A stretch of 64,000 nucleotides of DNA, taken from positions 1 through 64,000 of the forward strand of contig CADALT010000003.1 of the NCBI GenBank assembly GCA_902788785.1, read 5' to 3'. Both the position numbers and the translations under genes were made by a program. Of this stretch, positions 53,101-62,143 are shown one piece after another. Each line of letters begins with the position of its first letter. Position 1 is the stretch's first letter. This stretch comes from an uncultured Ruminococcus sp. Lineage in GTDB: Bacteria; Bacillota; Clostridia; Oscillospirales; Ruminococcaceae. The notes under the pieces are model-generated. The model ran no database searches. It saw only the letters and a list, made by a program, of their open reading frames with translations, and was not told the origin of the DNA.

Positions 53101-53512
53101 TAGCCCGGGTCGCCAACTCGTTACGTTGTTTTGTTTAAAAGAATAAACAGGCGCTCGGTAGCGTTCAATAGTTGGTCAGCAAAGGTAGTTCACCCTAGCC
53201 CGGGACGCCGATTCGTTACGGCTGTTTGTTTAATAGAATAAACAGGCGCTCGGTATCTCAACATAGTTGGTCAGCAAAGGTAGTTCACCCTAGCCCGGGA
53301 CGCCGATTCGTCACGGCTGTTTGTTTAATAGGAAAAACAGGCGCTCGGTATCTCAACATAGTTGGTCAGCAAAGGTAGTTCCCTAGCCCGGGACGCCGAT
53401 TCGTCACGTAGTTTTGCTTAAAAGTAAAAACAGGCACGCGGTAGCGTTCAATAGTTGGTCGGCAAAGGTAGTTCACCCTAGCCCGGGACGCCGATTCGTT
53501 ACGGCTGTTTGT
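53101..53512. repeat. 95-bp tandem repeat array, 4.3 copies
   Basis: TAGCCCGGG starts each unit at 53101, 53196, 53291, 53384 and 53479 (last copy partial), spaced 95, 95, 93 and 95. Each unit holds GCCGATTCGTTACGGC and TGTTTA..TAAACA pairings. Units 1 and 4 share TAGCGTTCAATAGTTGG, whereas units 2 and 3 share TATCTCAACATAGTTGG. No long ORF crosses the array. The function is unknown. It sits between the divergent cyclophilin and polA genes. Confidence 0.92.
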
Positions 53513-53764
53513 CGTTACAGTTAGATGGAGCACGTTCAGGGATTTTGTTTCATCGCCGCCCGATTTAATAGTTTCATTCTCCTGATTTTGTGGAGAACGT
53601 ATTTTTTGTGCCTTGATGTGAGGGCTCTGCCCTCACGCTCCCGCAAGCCTTTCGGTGAACAATATCAAAATCAAAGATTTTGACATTTGCTTGAGCCAAA
53701 GCTTGCCTCGTCACCGCTTTTTGCTTTGGTGCATGGTTTTGCGCTCGGAGCTTTCTTTTATTTC
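53513..53764. other. Intergenic stretch before polA
   Basis: No gene. GTGAGGGC and GCCCTCAC (53618-53636) form an eight-pair hairpin with a three-base loop, in a GGGCTCTGCCC segment followed by CTCCCGCAAGCC. Otherwise nothing I can name. Confidence 0.5.
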
Positions 53765-53793
53765 TTTACTTTTTGTCTGTTTTGTGGTATAAT
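53765..53793 (+). promoter_or_regulatory. Promoter of polA
   Basis: TTTACT at 53765-53770 and TATAAT at 53788-53793, 17 bases apart, with the ATG 36 bases on. Confidence 0.6.
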
Positions 53794-53829
53794 ATATCCG
53801 ATAACTTTTCGCTAAAGGGAGGCAACCAA

Positions 53830-56394
53830 ATGAAACTGCTTTGTATCGACGGAAACAGTATCATGAACCGTGCATATTACGGTATAAAGGTGCTTACTAA
53901 CTCAAAGGGCATAAGCACCAATGCCATCACGGGATTTATGAATATATATCTTAAAGAAATAGCCGAGGTAAAGCCTGATTGTGTGGCTGTGGCTTTTGAC
54001 CTGAGGTCGCCTACGTTCAGGCATCTGGCAAATTCTGCCTATAAAGCAAACAGAAAGGGTATGCCCGATGACCTCGCACAGCAGATGCCGCTGATACGCA
54101 AGCTGCTCAAACTATTGGGTATAAAGACCGTGGAGTGTGAGGGTTTCGAGGCGGACGATATACTGGGTACTCTTTCGAGGGCGGCGGCTGACAGCGGCAA
54201 CGAATGTTTCATACTCACAGGTGACCGTGACAGCTTTCAGCTTATAAACGATAAGGTCACGGTAAGGCTGGCAGGCACTAAGGAGACAAAGATATATACT
54301 CCTCAGCGGATACGTGACGAGTACGGGGTCGAGCCTTTGCAGATGATAGAGGTAAAGGCGCTGATGGGCGATACCTCGGACAATATCTCGGGCGTGCGTG
54401 GTATAGGTGAAAAGACTGCGCTCTCGCTGATACAGCAGACGGGCAGTGTTGACGGGCTTTATGACAGCATTGACGAACTGACTTTGACGAAATCGGTGCG
54501 CAGCAAGCTGGAATGCGGCAGGCAGGATGCGCTGGACAGCCGCTTTTTGGCGACGATACGCCTTGATGTGCCCATAGAGAAGTCCATGGAGGCTTACAAG
54601 CTGCAGCGTCCCGACAGCGAGGCGGCACGAGAGATGCTGACCGAGCTGGAGATGCTGAGGCTGATGGAAAGACTGGGGCTCAGCGATACCAAGATGGCGA
54701 ATACAGATCAGGAGACCAAGGTGAAGCTGAAGGATCTGCCAAAGTACGAACTCGATCTGACGCTGAACGATGAAGTTATATCGACAATGACCGAGGGGAA
54801 AAAGGCGGCTTTCATATTCGATGGGGCAAGCATACAGGTGTTCTTCGAGGAGAAGCTTTACAAGCTGGCACAGGGCGACTGGGATTTCGATGGTGTGGTA
54901 CTGAGATTCTTCGAGAGCGGCTGTGAGAAGATCACTTTTGAGGGCAAGAGGGCGCACAAATTTGCCTTTGATAACGACACCCATCTGAACGGGCTGACTT
55001 TCTGCTGTGATCTGGCAGGATATCTGCTGAATTCTCAGGCAGGGGAGTACACGGTGGAGAATCTTTCGCTGACCTACAAAGTGATATACCGTGCGGACCT
55101 TGAAGAATATGCGGACGTGGCAACTCTGCCCGCACTGGCTGAAAATCTCAGGACACAGCTGGAAACGACGAATATGATGCACCTTTACAACGATATCGAG
55201 CTGCCGTTGTGCGAGGTGCTGGCTTCGATGGAACACTACGGCGTGCGTGCGGACACGGACGGTATACGTGAATTCGGCGAGGGGCTGAAAAAGGATATAG
55301 GCACCATCACGGCGAAGATATACGAGCTGGCAGGGGAAGAATTCAACATCGCTTCCACCAAACAGCTGGGCGAGGTGCTTTTTGAGAAACTGGGTCTGCC
55401 CGTCATCAAAAAGACAAAATCGGGCTATTCCACCAATGCGGAGGTACTGGACGAGCTATCGGACAAGCACCCGATAGTGCCGCTGATACTGGATTACCGC
55501 ACCCTTACCAAGCTCAATTCGACCTATGTGGACGGACTGCTGAAAGAGGTCGAGGCAGACGGCAGAGTGCGCAGTGTCTTCAAGCAGACGGAGACCAGAA
55601 CAGGGCGCATATCGTCCACCGAGCCAAATATGCAGAATATCCCCGTGCGCAAGGAGATAGGCAGGAATATGCGAAAATTCTTCATTGCGGGCGAGGGCTA
55701 TACTCTGCTGGATGCGGACTACAGCCAGATAGAGCTGCGTGTGCTGGCGGCAGTCTGCCACGATGAGAATATGCAGAAGACCTTTGCGGAGGGTACTGAT
55801 ATACACACCATGACGGCTTCGCAGGTATTCGGGGTGCCTGTCAGTGAGATGACACCCGAGCTCAGGAGTGCGGCAAAGGCTGTAAACTTCGGTATAATCT
55901 ACGGCATAGGACCGTTCTCGCTCTCGAAGGATATAGGTGTTACCCAGAAAGAAGCAAAGCAGTATATACAGAACTATCTCGATAATTTCCCAAAGGTATC
56001 GCAGTTCATGGACAGCACGGTTGAGGACGGCGAGAAGAACGGCTATGTTACGACTATTTTCGGAAGACGCAGATATATCCCCGAGCTGAAGGCGGCAAAC
56101 AAGATAACCAAGGCATTCGGCAAGCGTGCCGCAATGAATGCGCCTATACAGGGTGCGGCGGCAGACATAATCAAGATAGCTATGGTAAAGGTCTACAACA
56201 GGCTGAAAGCTGAAAAGCTCGATGCAAGGCTGATATTACAGGTACACGACGAACTGATAATAGAAGTTTCGCAGGCTGACAAGGACAAGGCTGCGGCTGT
56301 ACTAAAGGAAGAGATGGAAAATGCGGTGAAGCTTGATGTACCTATGGAGGTCTCTGTAGGGGAAGGGCAAAGCTGGTATATAGCAAAGGGTTAA
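53830..56394 (+). CDS. polA: DNA polymerase I
   Basis: The 854-residue repair and Okazaki-fragment polymerase has a 5' nuclease domain (about 1-290: MKLLCIDGNSIMNRAYYG, GFEADDILGTL). The middle 3'-5' exonuclease-like domain (about 310-470) has lost the DxE site, so proofreading is probably absent. The polymerase domain has motif A DYSQIELRVLA, motif B AAKAVNFGIIYG and motif C QVHDELI. ATG at 53830 is backed by GGGAGG; a longer in-frame reading from 53773 begins before the promoter -10. Length is typical. Confidence 0.96.
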   Translation: MKLLCIDGNSIMNRAYYGIKVLTNSKGISTNAITGFMNIYLKEIAEVKPDCVAVAFDLRSPTFRHLANSAYKANRKGMPDDLAQQMPLIRKLLKLLGIKTVECEGFEADDILGTLSRAAADSGNECFILTGDRDSFQLINDKVTVRLAGTKETKIYTPQRIRDEYGVEPLQMIEVKALMGDTSDNISGVRGIGEKTALSLIQQTGSVDGLYDSIDELTLTKSVRSKLECGRQDALDSRFLATIRLDVPIEKSMEAYKLQRPDSEAAREMLTELEMLRLMERLGLSDTKMANTDQETKVKLKDLPKYELDLTLNDEVISTMTEGKKAAFIFDGASIQVFFEEKLYKLAQGDWDFDGVVLRFFESGCEKITFEGKRAHKFAFDNDTHLNGLTFCCDLAGYLLNSQAGEYTVENLSLTYKVIYRADLEEYADVATLPALAENLRTQLETTNMMHLYNDIELPLCEVLASMEHYGVRADTDGIREFGEGLKKDIGTITAKIYELAGEEFNIASTKQLGEVLFEKLGLPVIKKTKSGYSTNAEVLDELSDKHPIVPLILDYRTLTKLNSTYVDGLLKEVEADGRVRSVFKQTETRTGRISSTEPNMQNIPVRKEIGRNMRKFFIAGEGYTLLDADYSQIELRVLAAVCHDENMQKTFAEGTDIHTMTASQVFGVPVSEMTPELRSAAKAVNFGIIYGIGPFSLSKDIGVTQKEAKQYIQNYLDNFPKVSQFMDSTVEDGEKNGYVTTIFGRRRYIPELKAANKITKAFGKRAAMNAPIQGAAADIIKIAMVKVYNRLKAEKLDARLILQVHDELIIEVSQADKDKAAAVLKEEMENAVKLDVPMEVSVGEGQSWYIAKG

Positions 56395-56410
56395 GATATG
56401 GGGGTGAACC

Positions 56411-56854
56411 ATGGATAAGTATATGAAAATTGCGGTCGAGCAGGCAAGAGAGGGCATCAATTCAGGCCACGGAGGACCTTTTGGCTGCGTGATAGTCAAG
56501 GATGGCAAGGTCATAGGCAAGGGACACAATGAGGTCATCAGAATGAATGACCCTACCTGTCACGGTGAGATGATGGCGATACGGGATGCCTGCAAAACTC
56601 TGGGGACGTTTGACCTTTCGGGCTGTGAATTATATACAACAGCAGAGCCTTGCCCAATGTGTCTGGGTGCGATATTGTGGGCGAATATCGAAAAGGTATA
56701 CTATGGCTGCAATATATCGGATACAGATGCCATAGGTTTCAGAGATAAGATATTCTTTTCGGAGTCCCATAATATCTCACAGGAACTGGACAGGGAGGAA
56801 TGTCTGGAAGTTTTCCGTGAATATCAGCAGATAGAGGATAAGAAGAGCTATTGA
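56411..56854 (+). CDS. Cytidine/guanine deaminase family protein
   Basis: The 147-residue zinc enzyme has the catalytic PTCHGEMMAIRDA (His and Glu) and EPCPMCLGAILWA (two cysteines). Gly replaces the usual Ala of HAE. The C-terminal half resembles guanine deaminases of Bacillus GuaD type more than TadA. GGGGGTG precedes the start, 16 bases after polA stops. A guanine substrate is the best guess. Confidence 0.85.
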   Translation: MDKYMKIAVEQAREGINSGHGGPFGCVIVKDGKVIGKGHNEVIRMNDPTCHGEMMAIRDACKTLGTFDLSGCELYTTAEPCPMCLGAILWANIEKVYYGCNISDTDAIGFRDKIFFSESHNISQELDREECLEVFREYQQIEDKKSY

Positions 56855-56868
56855 TAAGGCATACAGAA

Positions 56869-56903
56869 AAAGAGCTGTTGCGTGATGCAGCAGCTCTTTA
56901 TTT
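56869..56903. terminator. Terminator between deaminase and GT-C genes
   Basis: AAAGAGCTGTTGC and GCAGCAGCTCTTT pair with one G-U; T-rich tracts lie on both sides, so it may serve both converging genes. Confidence 0.88.
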
Positions 56904-58258
56904 TATACTTCGATTTCGTTACTTACAGATACTTCTGAAGGTATCTCGTCTATGGGTGCGGACTCAGTTGGCTCGGTAAGCTCAGCTTTAAGGGCTCTTG
57001 CCGCTTTGCGTTCTTCTTCAAGCGACTCCATAAGCTTTTTCTCAGCCTTTTTCTCGAAAAGCATCTTGATGACCTTTTTATCCGCAGGTGAGGCTATCTC
57101 CTCACGCAGGGTATAGAAAACGAACGCTATGTTCACTATCTGTATCAAGGTCAGCCATCTCATATCCATTGAGTCGTGACCGTAGAGAAATCTCGAAAGG
57201 CACTGAACGGTGCAGTACTGCGAGGTCGCAATGAGCCATGCACGCTTTTTGTAGTAGAAAGCGAACAGCACGAACATTATCTCGGTGAGATACATATACC
57301 TTTCGTGCATATGAGGGAGCACAAAGGGGACGATGAACGAGGACATCATTGCCATGCCTATGACCGTGCTTTTGGTTATGGTCAGCTTTTTGTCGGTGAT
57401 ATAGTAGTACATCATGATGATGACCACTGCACCTGCGAAGAATATGCCCGCAGAACCAAGCTCGGCATCCTCCATACCCTCCCATAGCGCCCAGATGTTT
57501 GACAAGGAGAGCGTAAGCTGGGGATACTGACCCGACTGGAAAAGGTATACGGTCAGCAGTCTTTTGAAATCGCCGCCTGCGATGGTCGCAGGGATTATGG
57601 ACATCACATATACCGCAGGTATCCACAGTAGCGTCCGCCAGCGTACCTTGCGCTTCATGATAAGTATGCCTATAAGCGGCAGCAGGAATATGGACTGGAT
57701 CTTGAATGAGAATGATATGCCCAGCATTATCAGTGCCAGGCTGTCCCTGCCTTTAAGGAGATAGTACAGGCAGATCACTAAGAACGTGGTGTATATGACA
57801 TCACACTGTGCCCAGGCAGATGAGTTTATCACCACCGACGGCAGGCAGAATGCCACGCCGAAGGCTATCTCGGGCAGGTGAGAATCGTGGGGTTCTTTGA
57901 GCTCGACTATCTTCATCACATAGAAGGACATGATAAAGTCAAACACTATGGAGATAAGTTTCAGCCCCACATTTATATCAAGCTTGGTATAGGTGAGTGC
58001 CGCCATGAAGTAGTAGTACATCGGCGTATAATCGCCTATCTTATCACCCGTTGCTCTGAAACCGCCGTGGTCTTTGATATAATTGTACCACGGTATCAGG
58101 AAGCTGTTCACATCTCCCGAGACCTTCGGGAAAAGTTTGTATCTCAACAGCATACCGCAAAAGCATAGTGCCAGCAGGAACAGGACCCTCAGTATCGTAT
58201 ACTCATTTTTTTTGTAAAAAGCCGCTATCCTGCCTGAATAACTGTTTTTTTCAGACAT
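56903..58258 (-). CDS. GT-C type membrane glycosyltransferase (Gpi18-like)
   Basis: The 451-residue polytopic protein has many membrane helices. It has an early acidic motif in KVSGDVNSFLIPWYNY and a later LPHMHERYMYL, both typical of Gpi18/PMT-like GT-C enzymes that use polyprenyl-linked sugars. A coiled Glu/Lys-rich cytoplasmic tail ends the protein. ATG at 58258 is ten bases after GGAGGT; an ATG at 58276 lacks a ribosome site. The sugar acceptor is unknown. Confidence 0.8.
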   Translation of the reverse strand: MSEKNSYSGRIAAFYKKNEYTILRVLFLLALCFCGMLLRYKLFPKVSGDVNSFLIPWYNYIKDHGGFRATGDKIGDYTPMYYYFMAALTYTKLDINVGLKLISIVFDFIMSFYVMKIVELKEPHDSHLPEIAFGVAFCLPSVVINSSAWAQCDVIYTTFLVICLYYLLKGRDSLALIMLGISFSFKIQSIFLLPLIGILIMKRKVRWRTLLWIPAVYVMSIIPATIAGGDFKRLLTVYLFQSGQYPQLTLSLSNIWALWEGMEDAELGSAGIFFAGAVVIIMMYYYITDKKLTITKSTVIGMAMMSSFIVPFVLPHMHERYMYLTEIMFVLFAFYYKKRAWLIATSQYCTVQCLSRFLYGHDSMDMRWLTLIQIVNIAFVFYTLREEIASPADKKVIKMLFEKKAEKKLMESLEEERKAARALKAELTEPTESAPIDEIPSEVSVSNEIEV

Positions 58259-58296
58259 TGTCTCGTTGACCTCCATATTTTACAATAACTCTTTTT

Positions 58297-58325
58297 ATTG
58301 TAACCCAAATATCGGCTTTTGTCAA
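58297..58325 (-). promoter_or_regulatory. Promoter of the GT-C gene
   Basis: On the minus strand TTGACA (58320-58325) and TACAAT (58297-58302), 17 bases apart. Confidence 0.75.
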
Positions 58326-58359
58326 GCTTTTGTGCCCTTTTTACTTTTGGGAAACTGTC

Positions 58360-58388
58360 TTTACTTTTGGCAAAATATGTGATATAAT
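58360..58388 (+). promoter_or_regulatory. Promoter of the diguanylate cyclase gene
   Basis: TTTACT at 58360-58365 and TATAAT at 58383-58388, 17 bases apart. Confidence 0.6.
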
Positions 58389-58430
58389 GTATATAACAGA
58401 TATATTGAGTCATAAATAGGGGGGATGCGG

Positions 58431-59576
58431 ATGAACCTGCAAGCAATAATCGTAACGAATTCCATGGGTGTGCTGATACTGGCGGTGCTGATGATAAGCA
58501 GCAGCCTTGTGAGACAGCGCAGGCTTTTGAGCGACAGGGTGTTCACGGTAATGTGTATACTGACGGCACTTTCATGTGTGGCTGATACCATAGGGTTTCT
58601 CTGTAACGAGCAAACGGAAAAAGCTACCGTGGTGACAGCATTTATCATGGATACATTCACCTATGTGACAAATATCGTTGTGTGCATATTGTGGTGCCTT
58701 TATGTTGACCTGAGACTTTATGCCAGCAACCGTCATGTGATATCGACCTTGAAAAAGATATGCTTACCCGGGGCGATAGGGCTTGTGGGGCTGCTGATAA
58801 ACCCCTTTACAGGCTTGGTATTCGTGATAGATTCAGAGGGAGTATATCAGCGAAGCACAGCGGCGCCCTACTATTTCATGCTGACATACTTCTATCTTTT
58901 CGCAAGCGTATTCATACGCAGGTCGCACAAGAAGAAAATGGGCATGACAAAATTCGTGCCTGTATGGATGTTTTTGATACCTATACTTATCTGTGCGGTG
59001 ATACAGATGTTCGTGTACGGCATATCGCTGACCTGGTGTTCTGTGGCGATAGGACTGGTAAGTATGCATATGAGCCTGCAAAATGAGCTTATGTATCTTG
59101 ATCCGCTGACAAGGCTTTACAACCGTAACTATCTCAACCACACCATAAACCAGTACCGCAACAGCAAGCTGAACATACTGGGCATTATGCTGGATATGGA
59201 CGGTTTCAAGCAGATAAACGATACATATGGTCACAGCGAGGGCGATGAGGCGCTGGTGGAGATGTCAAGGCTGCTTGAACGGGCAGTACCCGGCAAAGCC
59301 ATACCGATACGCTACGCAGGCGACGAGTTCATGATACTTATTCCCGGGGACAGCAGGAATGAGCTTGATGAGGTGGTCAATGCGGTAAGACGTGAGGAAA
59401 AGGAATTCAATGAGAGCGGCAAGAAGCCTTACAAGCTGTCATTTTCGCTGGGCACGAGCACCTTTGTGGGCGACTCGGACCCCGATGCATTCCTCAAAGA
59501 GATGGACAAGAATATGTATCTCGAAAAGAAGCAGAAGCATGGTGAGGTAAATATCGAACTGCGTGATATATATTAA
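58431..59576 (+). CDS. Membrane diguanylate cyclase (GGDEF protein)
   Basis: The 381-residue protein has six to seven N-terminal membrane helices (to about 210) and a C-terminal GGDEF domain. The signature is RYAGDEFMIL, with A in the first position, which is tolerated in active cyclases. LDPLTRLYNRNYL and LDMDGFKQINDTYGH are typical. It makes c-di-GMP. No RxxD inhibitory site is seen at the expected place. ATG at 58431 follows AGGGGG by seven bases. Its stop lies inside the palindromic repeat copy B. Confidence 0.9.
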   Translation: MNLQAIIVTNSMGVLILAVLMISSSLVRQRRLLSDRVFTVMCILTALSCVADTIGFLCNEQTEKATVVTAFIMDTFTYVTNIVVCILWCLYVDLRLYASNRHVISTLKKICLPGAIGLVGLLINPFTGLVFVIDSEGVYQRSTAAPYYFMLTYFYLFASVFIRRSHKKKMGMTKFVPVWMFLIPILICAVIQMFVYGISLTWCSVAIGLVSMHMSLQNELMYLDPLTRLYNRNYLNHTINQYRNSKLNILGIMLDMDGFKQINDTYGHSEGDEALVEMSRLLERAVPGKAIPIRYAGDEFMILIPGDSRNELDEVVNAVRREEKEFNESGKKPYKLSFSLGTSTFVGDSDPDAFLKEMDKNMYLEKKQKHGEVNIELRDIY

Positions 59577-59670
59577 ACGACATAAATTTCTGTACATTTC
59601 ACACTCATCGAAACAAGTATCATAGTTCCGACAAGTGTGAAATGTAGAAATTTTAATGTCGTTTACTATA
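59568..59670. repeat. Palindromic repeat family, copy B
   Basis: Arms 59574-59604 and 59635-59665 pair over most of 31 positions (TAAACGACAT against ATGTCGTTTA, TACATTTCACAC against GTGTGAAATGTA). The loop contains TCATCGAAACAAGTATC. The stop codon of the cyclase gene falls in the left end. Confidence 0.85.
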
Positions 59671-59685
59671 AAATGAAACGTCATA

Positions 59686-59718
59686 AACGGCCTGTGACAT
59701 GAGCGCAGGTCGTTTTTG
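59686..59718 (+). terminator. Terminator after the cyclase gene
   Basis: AACGGCCTG and CAGGTCGTT pair with one G-U, followed by TTTTT. Confidence 0.65.
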
Positions 59719-59745
59719 GTGATAGATGAAAGTGGGAGGCAAACT

Positions 59746-60165
59746 ATGGATAAGAATAAGATAGAGGCTTTTATCGGGCGGCAGAAGGTAGCTTTTATAT
59801 GCTCTGTGGATGAAGAGGGATACCCGAATGTGAAAGCTATGCTGAAACCGAGAAAGATGGAAGGCTTACAGCACTTTTATTTTTCGACGAACACTTCTTC
59901 CATGAGAGTAAAGCAATATCTGCAAAACCCGAATGCGTGCATATATTTTTATCATAAAGGCATTATCAGGTATGAGGGGGTTATGCTGAAAGGGAAGATG
60001 GAGGTTCTCACCGATCAAAAAACAAAGGATATGATCTGGCGCAGGGGTGACACGATGTTTTATAAGGGCGGAGTGACAGACCCCGATTACTGCGTTTTGA
60101 AATTCACGGCAGATAGCGGAAGATACTATTGCGATCTGAAAACAGAGAGCTTTACTATTAAGTGA
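59746..60165 (+). CDS. Pyridoxamine 5'-phosphate oxidase family protein
   Basis: The 139-residue protein reads KVAFICSVDEEGYPNVKAML and FYFSTNTSSMRVKQYLQNPN. This is the split-barrel flavin-binding fold of the general stress/PPOX family. Substrate and reaction are not known from sequence. GGGAGG precedes the ATG at 59746. Confidence 0.85.
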   Translation: MDKNKIEAFIGRQKVAFICSVDEEGYPNVKAMLKPRKMEGLQHFYFSTNTSSMRVKQYLQNPNACIYFYHKGIIRYEGVMLKGKMEVLTDQKTKDMIWRRGDTMFYKGGVTDPDYCVLKFTADSGRYYCDLKTESFTIK

Positions 60166-60213
60166 ATGGTATAATATCATCATATCGGGCATATTTTTTA
60201 TGGAGAAACGGAC

Positions 60214-60483
60214 ATGAAAAGGATAAGGAAGCATTTTATTTTTTACGGCGAAGTTCAGGGCGTGGGCTTTCGTTTTACCGCATACCATGCGGCACAGCGC
60301 AGCGGTATCACGGGCTGGGTGAGAAATCTGTATGACGGTTCGGTGGAAGCTGAGGCTGAGGGTACAGAGGCAGACATCGACAGGATGATACAGGACATAA
60401 AAAGCGCAAGATTTATCTATATAGAGCGCATGGAAGTTACGGAGATACCAACGGTGGGGGACTCATCTTTTCATATAAGATGA
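60214..60483 (+). CDS. acyP: Acylphosphatase
   Basis: The 89-residue enzyme hydrolyses acyl phosphates. The site GEVQGVGFRFTAYHAAQRSG with the catalytic arginine, then WVRNLYDGSVEAEAEG, is the family pattern with the asparagine in place. GGAG precedes the ATG. It probably forms a transcript with the previous gene (48 bases apart). Confidence 0.93.
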   Translation: MKRIRKHFIFYGEVQGVGFRFTAYHAAQRSGITGWVRNLYDGSVEAEAEGTEADIDRMIQDIKSARFIYIERMEVTEIPTVGDSSFHIR

Positions 60484-60587
60484 TGGGGGACACTGTTTGT
60501 TTCTTACAAAATTCGGGCGGATTTCGGTATTGGAAATGTGCACAATGATGAGTGCGGAAGTTTGTAAGATGTGATATCGGAAGTCTA

Positions 60588-60616
60588 TTGCTATCAGTTT
60601 AAAATTGTGATATAAT
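60588..60616 (+). promoter_or_regulatory. Promoter of the nucleoside kinase gene
   Basis: TTGCTA at 60588-60593 and TATAAT at 60611-60616, 17 bases apart. Confidence 0.65.
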
Positions 60617-60697
60617 ATTAGTGTAACAGATGAGATCAAAACGAAATATTACGGGGCAGGGGCTCCGTGAGAAATACATAAAAAGGCTGGTGATCGT

Positions 60698-61642
60698 ATG
60701 AAAAAGATCAACATCAATAAGCTCAACCGCAGGATAGCGGAGCAGGGCGTTTTCATTGAAGAGAGCAACGAGAAGTACGAGAAGAAGCTGCGCAGAGCCG
60801 CAGAGCGTATAGCAGATGAACATAAAGAAAAACCTATTATACTGCTTTCGGGACCATCGGGTTCGGGCAAGACAACATCTGCACTGAAGATAGATAATAT
60901 GCTGGATAATATGGGCATACACACTCATACTATCTCGATGGACGACTATTTTTTGCCGAAGGGATATTTTGAGCATATCGTAAATGAGGACGGCTCGCCC
61001 GATTACGAGTCGCCCATGAGGATAGATATAAACAAGCTCAACGAGCATATGGAGAAGATCTCACGCTGTGAGGAGGTCATGATACCTAAGTTCAATTTTG
61101 CCGAGCAGTCATCTTCGGACGGCTTTTTGTTCAAGAGAGGCAAGGACGACATCATCGTTTTTGAGGGTATCCATGCGCTCAATCCGCTGGTAACGGGGGG
61201 CGCAGGGGATTTCGCAAGATGTATGTATGTCAGCGTAAGAACGAGGATAGAGCTTCAGGATGGCACACTTGTGCACCCTTCGATGATAAGGCTCATGCGC
61301 CGCCTGATAAGGGACGAAAGGTGCAGAGGACGTGGTCCTGCGGAGACCTTTGATATGTTCAAGAATGTATCAAAAGGCGAGGAGCAGTATATACTGCCCT
61401 TTAAGTACCGTGCGGAGGAAGAGAAGGAATTCTCGCTGGATACCTACATAGCTTACGAGCCTGCGGCTTACAAGGGTCTGCTGCTGGACGAGATGCGTAA
61501 GCAGAGCACGAGCTATAAGGATTTTGATAAGTACGCAAGCATACTCTCGCTGCTGGAGGAGGTAGAGCCTCTGGATACGGAGCTTATCGGCAATGATTCG
61601 CTGGTAAGGGAATTTTTGGGCGGAAGTATATACACAGATTAA
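60698..61642 (+). CDS. Uridine kinase-like nucleoside kinase
   Basis: The 314-residue P-loop kinase has LLSGPSGSGKTTSALK (residues about 50-65), SMDDYFLPKG, VFEGIHALNP and RLIRDERCRGR. This matches the uridine kinase/phosphoribulokinase fold, in the Clostridial type without the N-terminal TGS domain. An N-terminal helix precedes the kinase. The substrate (uridine or cytidine) is presumed. The next gene follows 15 bases on. Confidence 0.88.
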   Translation: MKKININKLNRRIAEQGVFIEESNEKYEKKLRRAAERIADEHKEKPIILLSGPSGSGKTTSALKIDNMLDNMGIHTHTISMDDYFLPKGYFEHIVNEDGSPDYESPMRIDINKLNEHMEKISRCEEVMIPKFNFAEQSSSDGFLFKRGKDDIIVFEGIHALNPLVTGGAGDFARCMYVSVRTRIELQDGTLVHPSMIRLMRRLIRDERCRGRGPAETFDMFKNVSKGEEQYILPFKYRAEEEKEFSLDTYIAYEPAAYKGLLLDEMRKQSTSYKDFDKYASILSLLEEVEPLDTELIGNDSLVREFLGGSIYTD

Positions 61643-61657
61643 GGAGAGAAAGGCACT

Positions 61658-62143
61658 ATGCTGGGCAAGCTGCTTTCAAGGGAAGAATGTGCGAAATGCA
61701 GGCTGTGCTGCTGTTTTGACAGCTACGACCTGTGGGAGACACCCGTAATAAACCGTGAGACACATGACAAGATACTGGGTGAGTTCAAGCCCGATCAGGA
61801 ATTTCTGGAGCTTGAGGATCACTATCTTTTGAAAATGGAAAAAGAGCCTGACAGAGATCTGTATTACTGCTCGCTGCTCGACCATGAAAAAGGCTGTCTG
61901 ATGGGGACGGAAAAGCCCTTTGATTGCAGGATATGGCCTTTCAGGGTAATGAAGCTTGACGGACGCAGGGTGATAGTGCTGTCAACGGTGTGCCCCGTAG
62001 TGCAGACAAGACCGCTTTGCGAGATACAGGCGCTGGCAAAGGAGCTTGCACCAGAGATCTTCGCATATGCGGACGAAAATCCCTTTGCAGTGAAAAAATA
62101 TATGGAAGGCTACCCTATAATGGTGGTCGAGGAAGGCAGGTGA
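61658..62143 (+). CDS. YkgJ-type cysteine cluster protein
   Basis: The 161-residue protein has CAKCRLCCCF near residue 11, then YYCSLLDHEKGCLMG and FDCRIWPFRVM. These cysteine groups fit the YkgJ/UPF0153 family, thought to bind Zn or Fe-S. AAGGAG precedes the ATG. The function is unknown. Confidence 0.8.
   Translation: MLGKLLSREECAKCRLCCCFDSYDLWETPVINRETHDKILGEFKPDQEFLELEDHYLLKMEKEPDRDLYYCSLLDHEKGCLMGTEKPFDCRIWPFRVMKLDGRRVIVLSTVCPVVQTRPLCEIQALAKELAPEIFAYADENPFAVKKYMEGYPIMVVEEGR

Noticed and set aside
53101-53512. Tandem array considered as a CRISPR array
   Set aside because: The whole 95-base unit repeats without unique spacers, and no cas gene is near.
53773-53829. Upstream start for polA
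   Set aside because: It would begin before the TATAAT box at 53788-53793; the ATG at 53830 has GGGAGG and the usual polA N-terminus.
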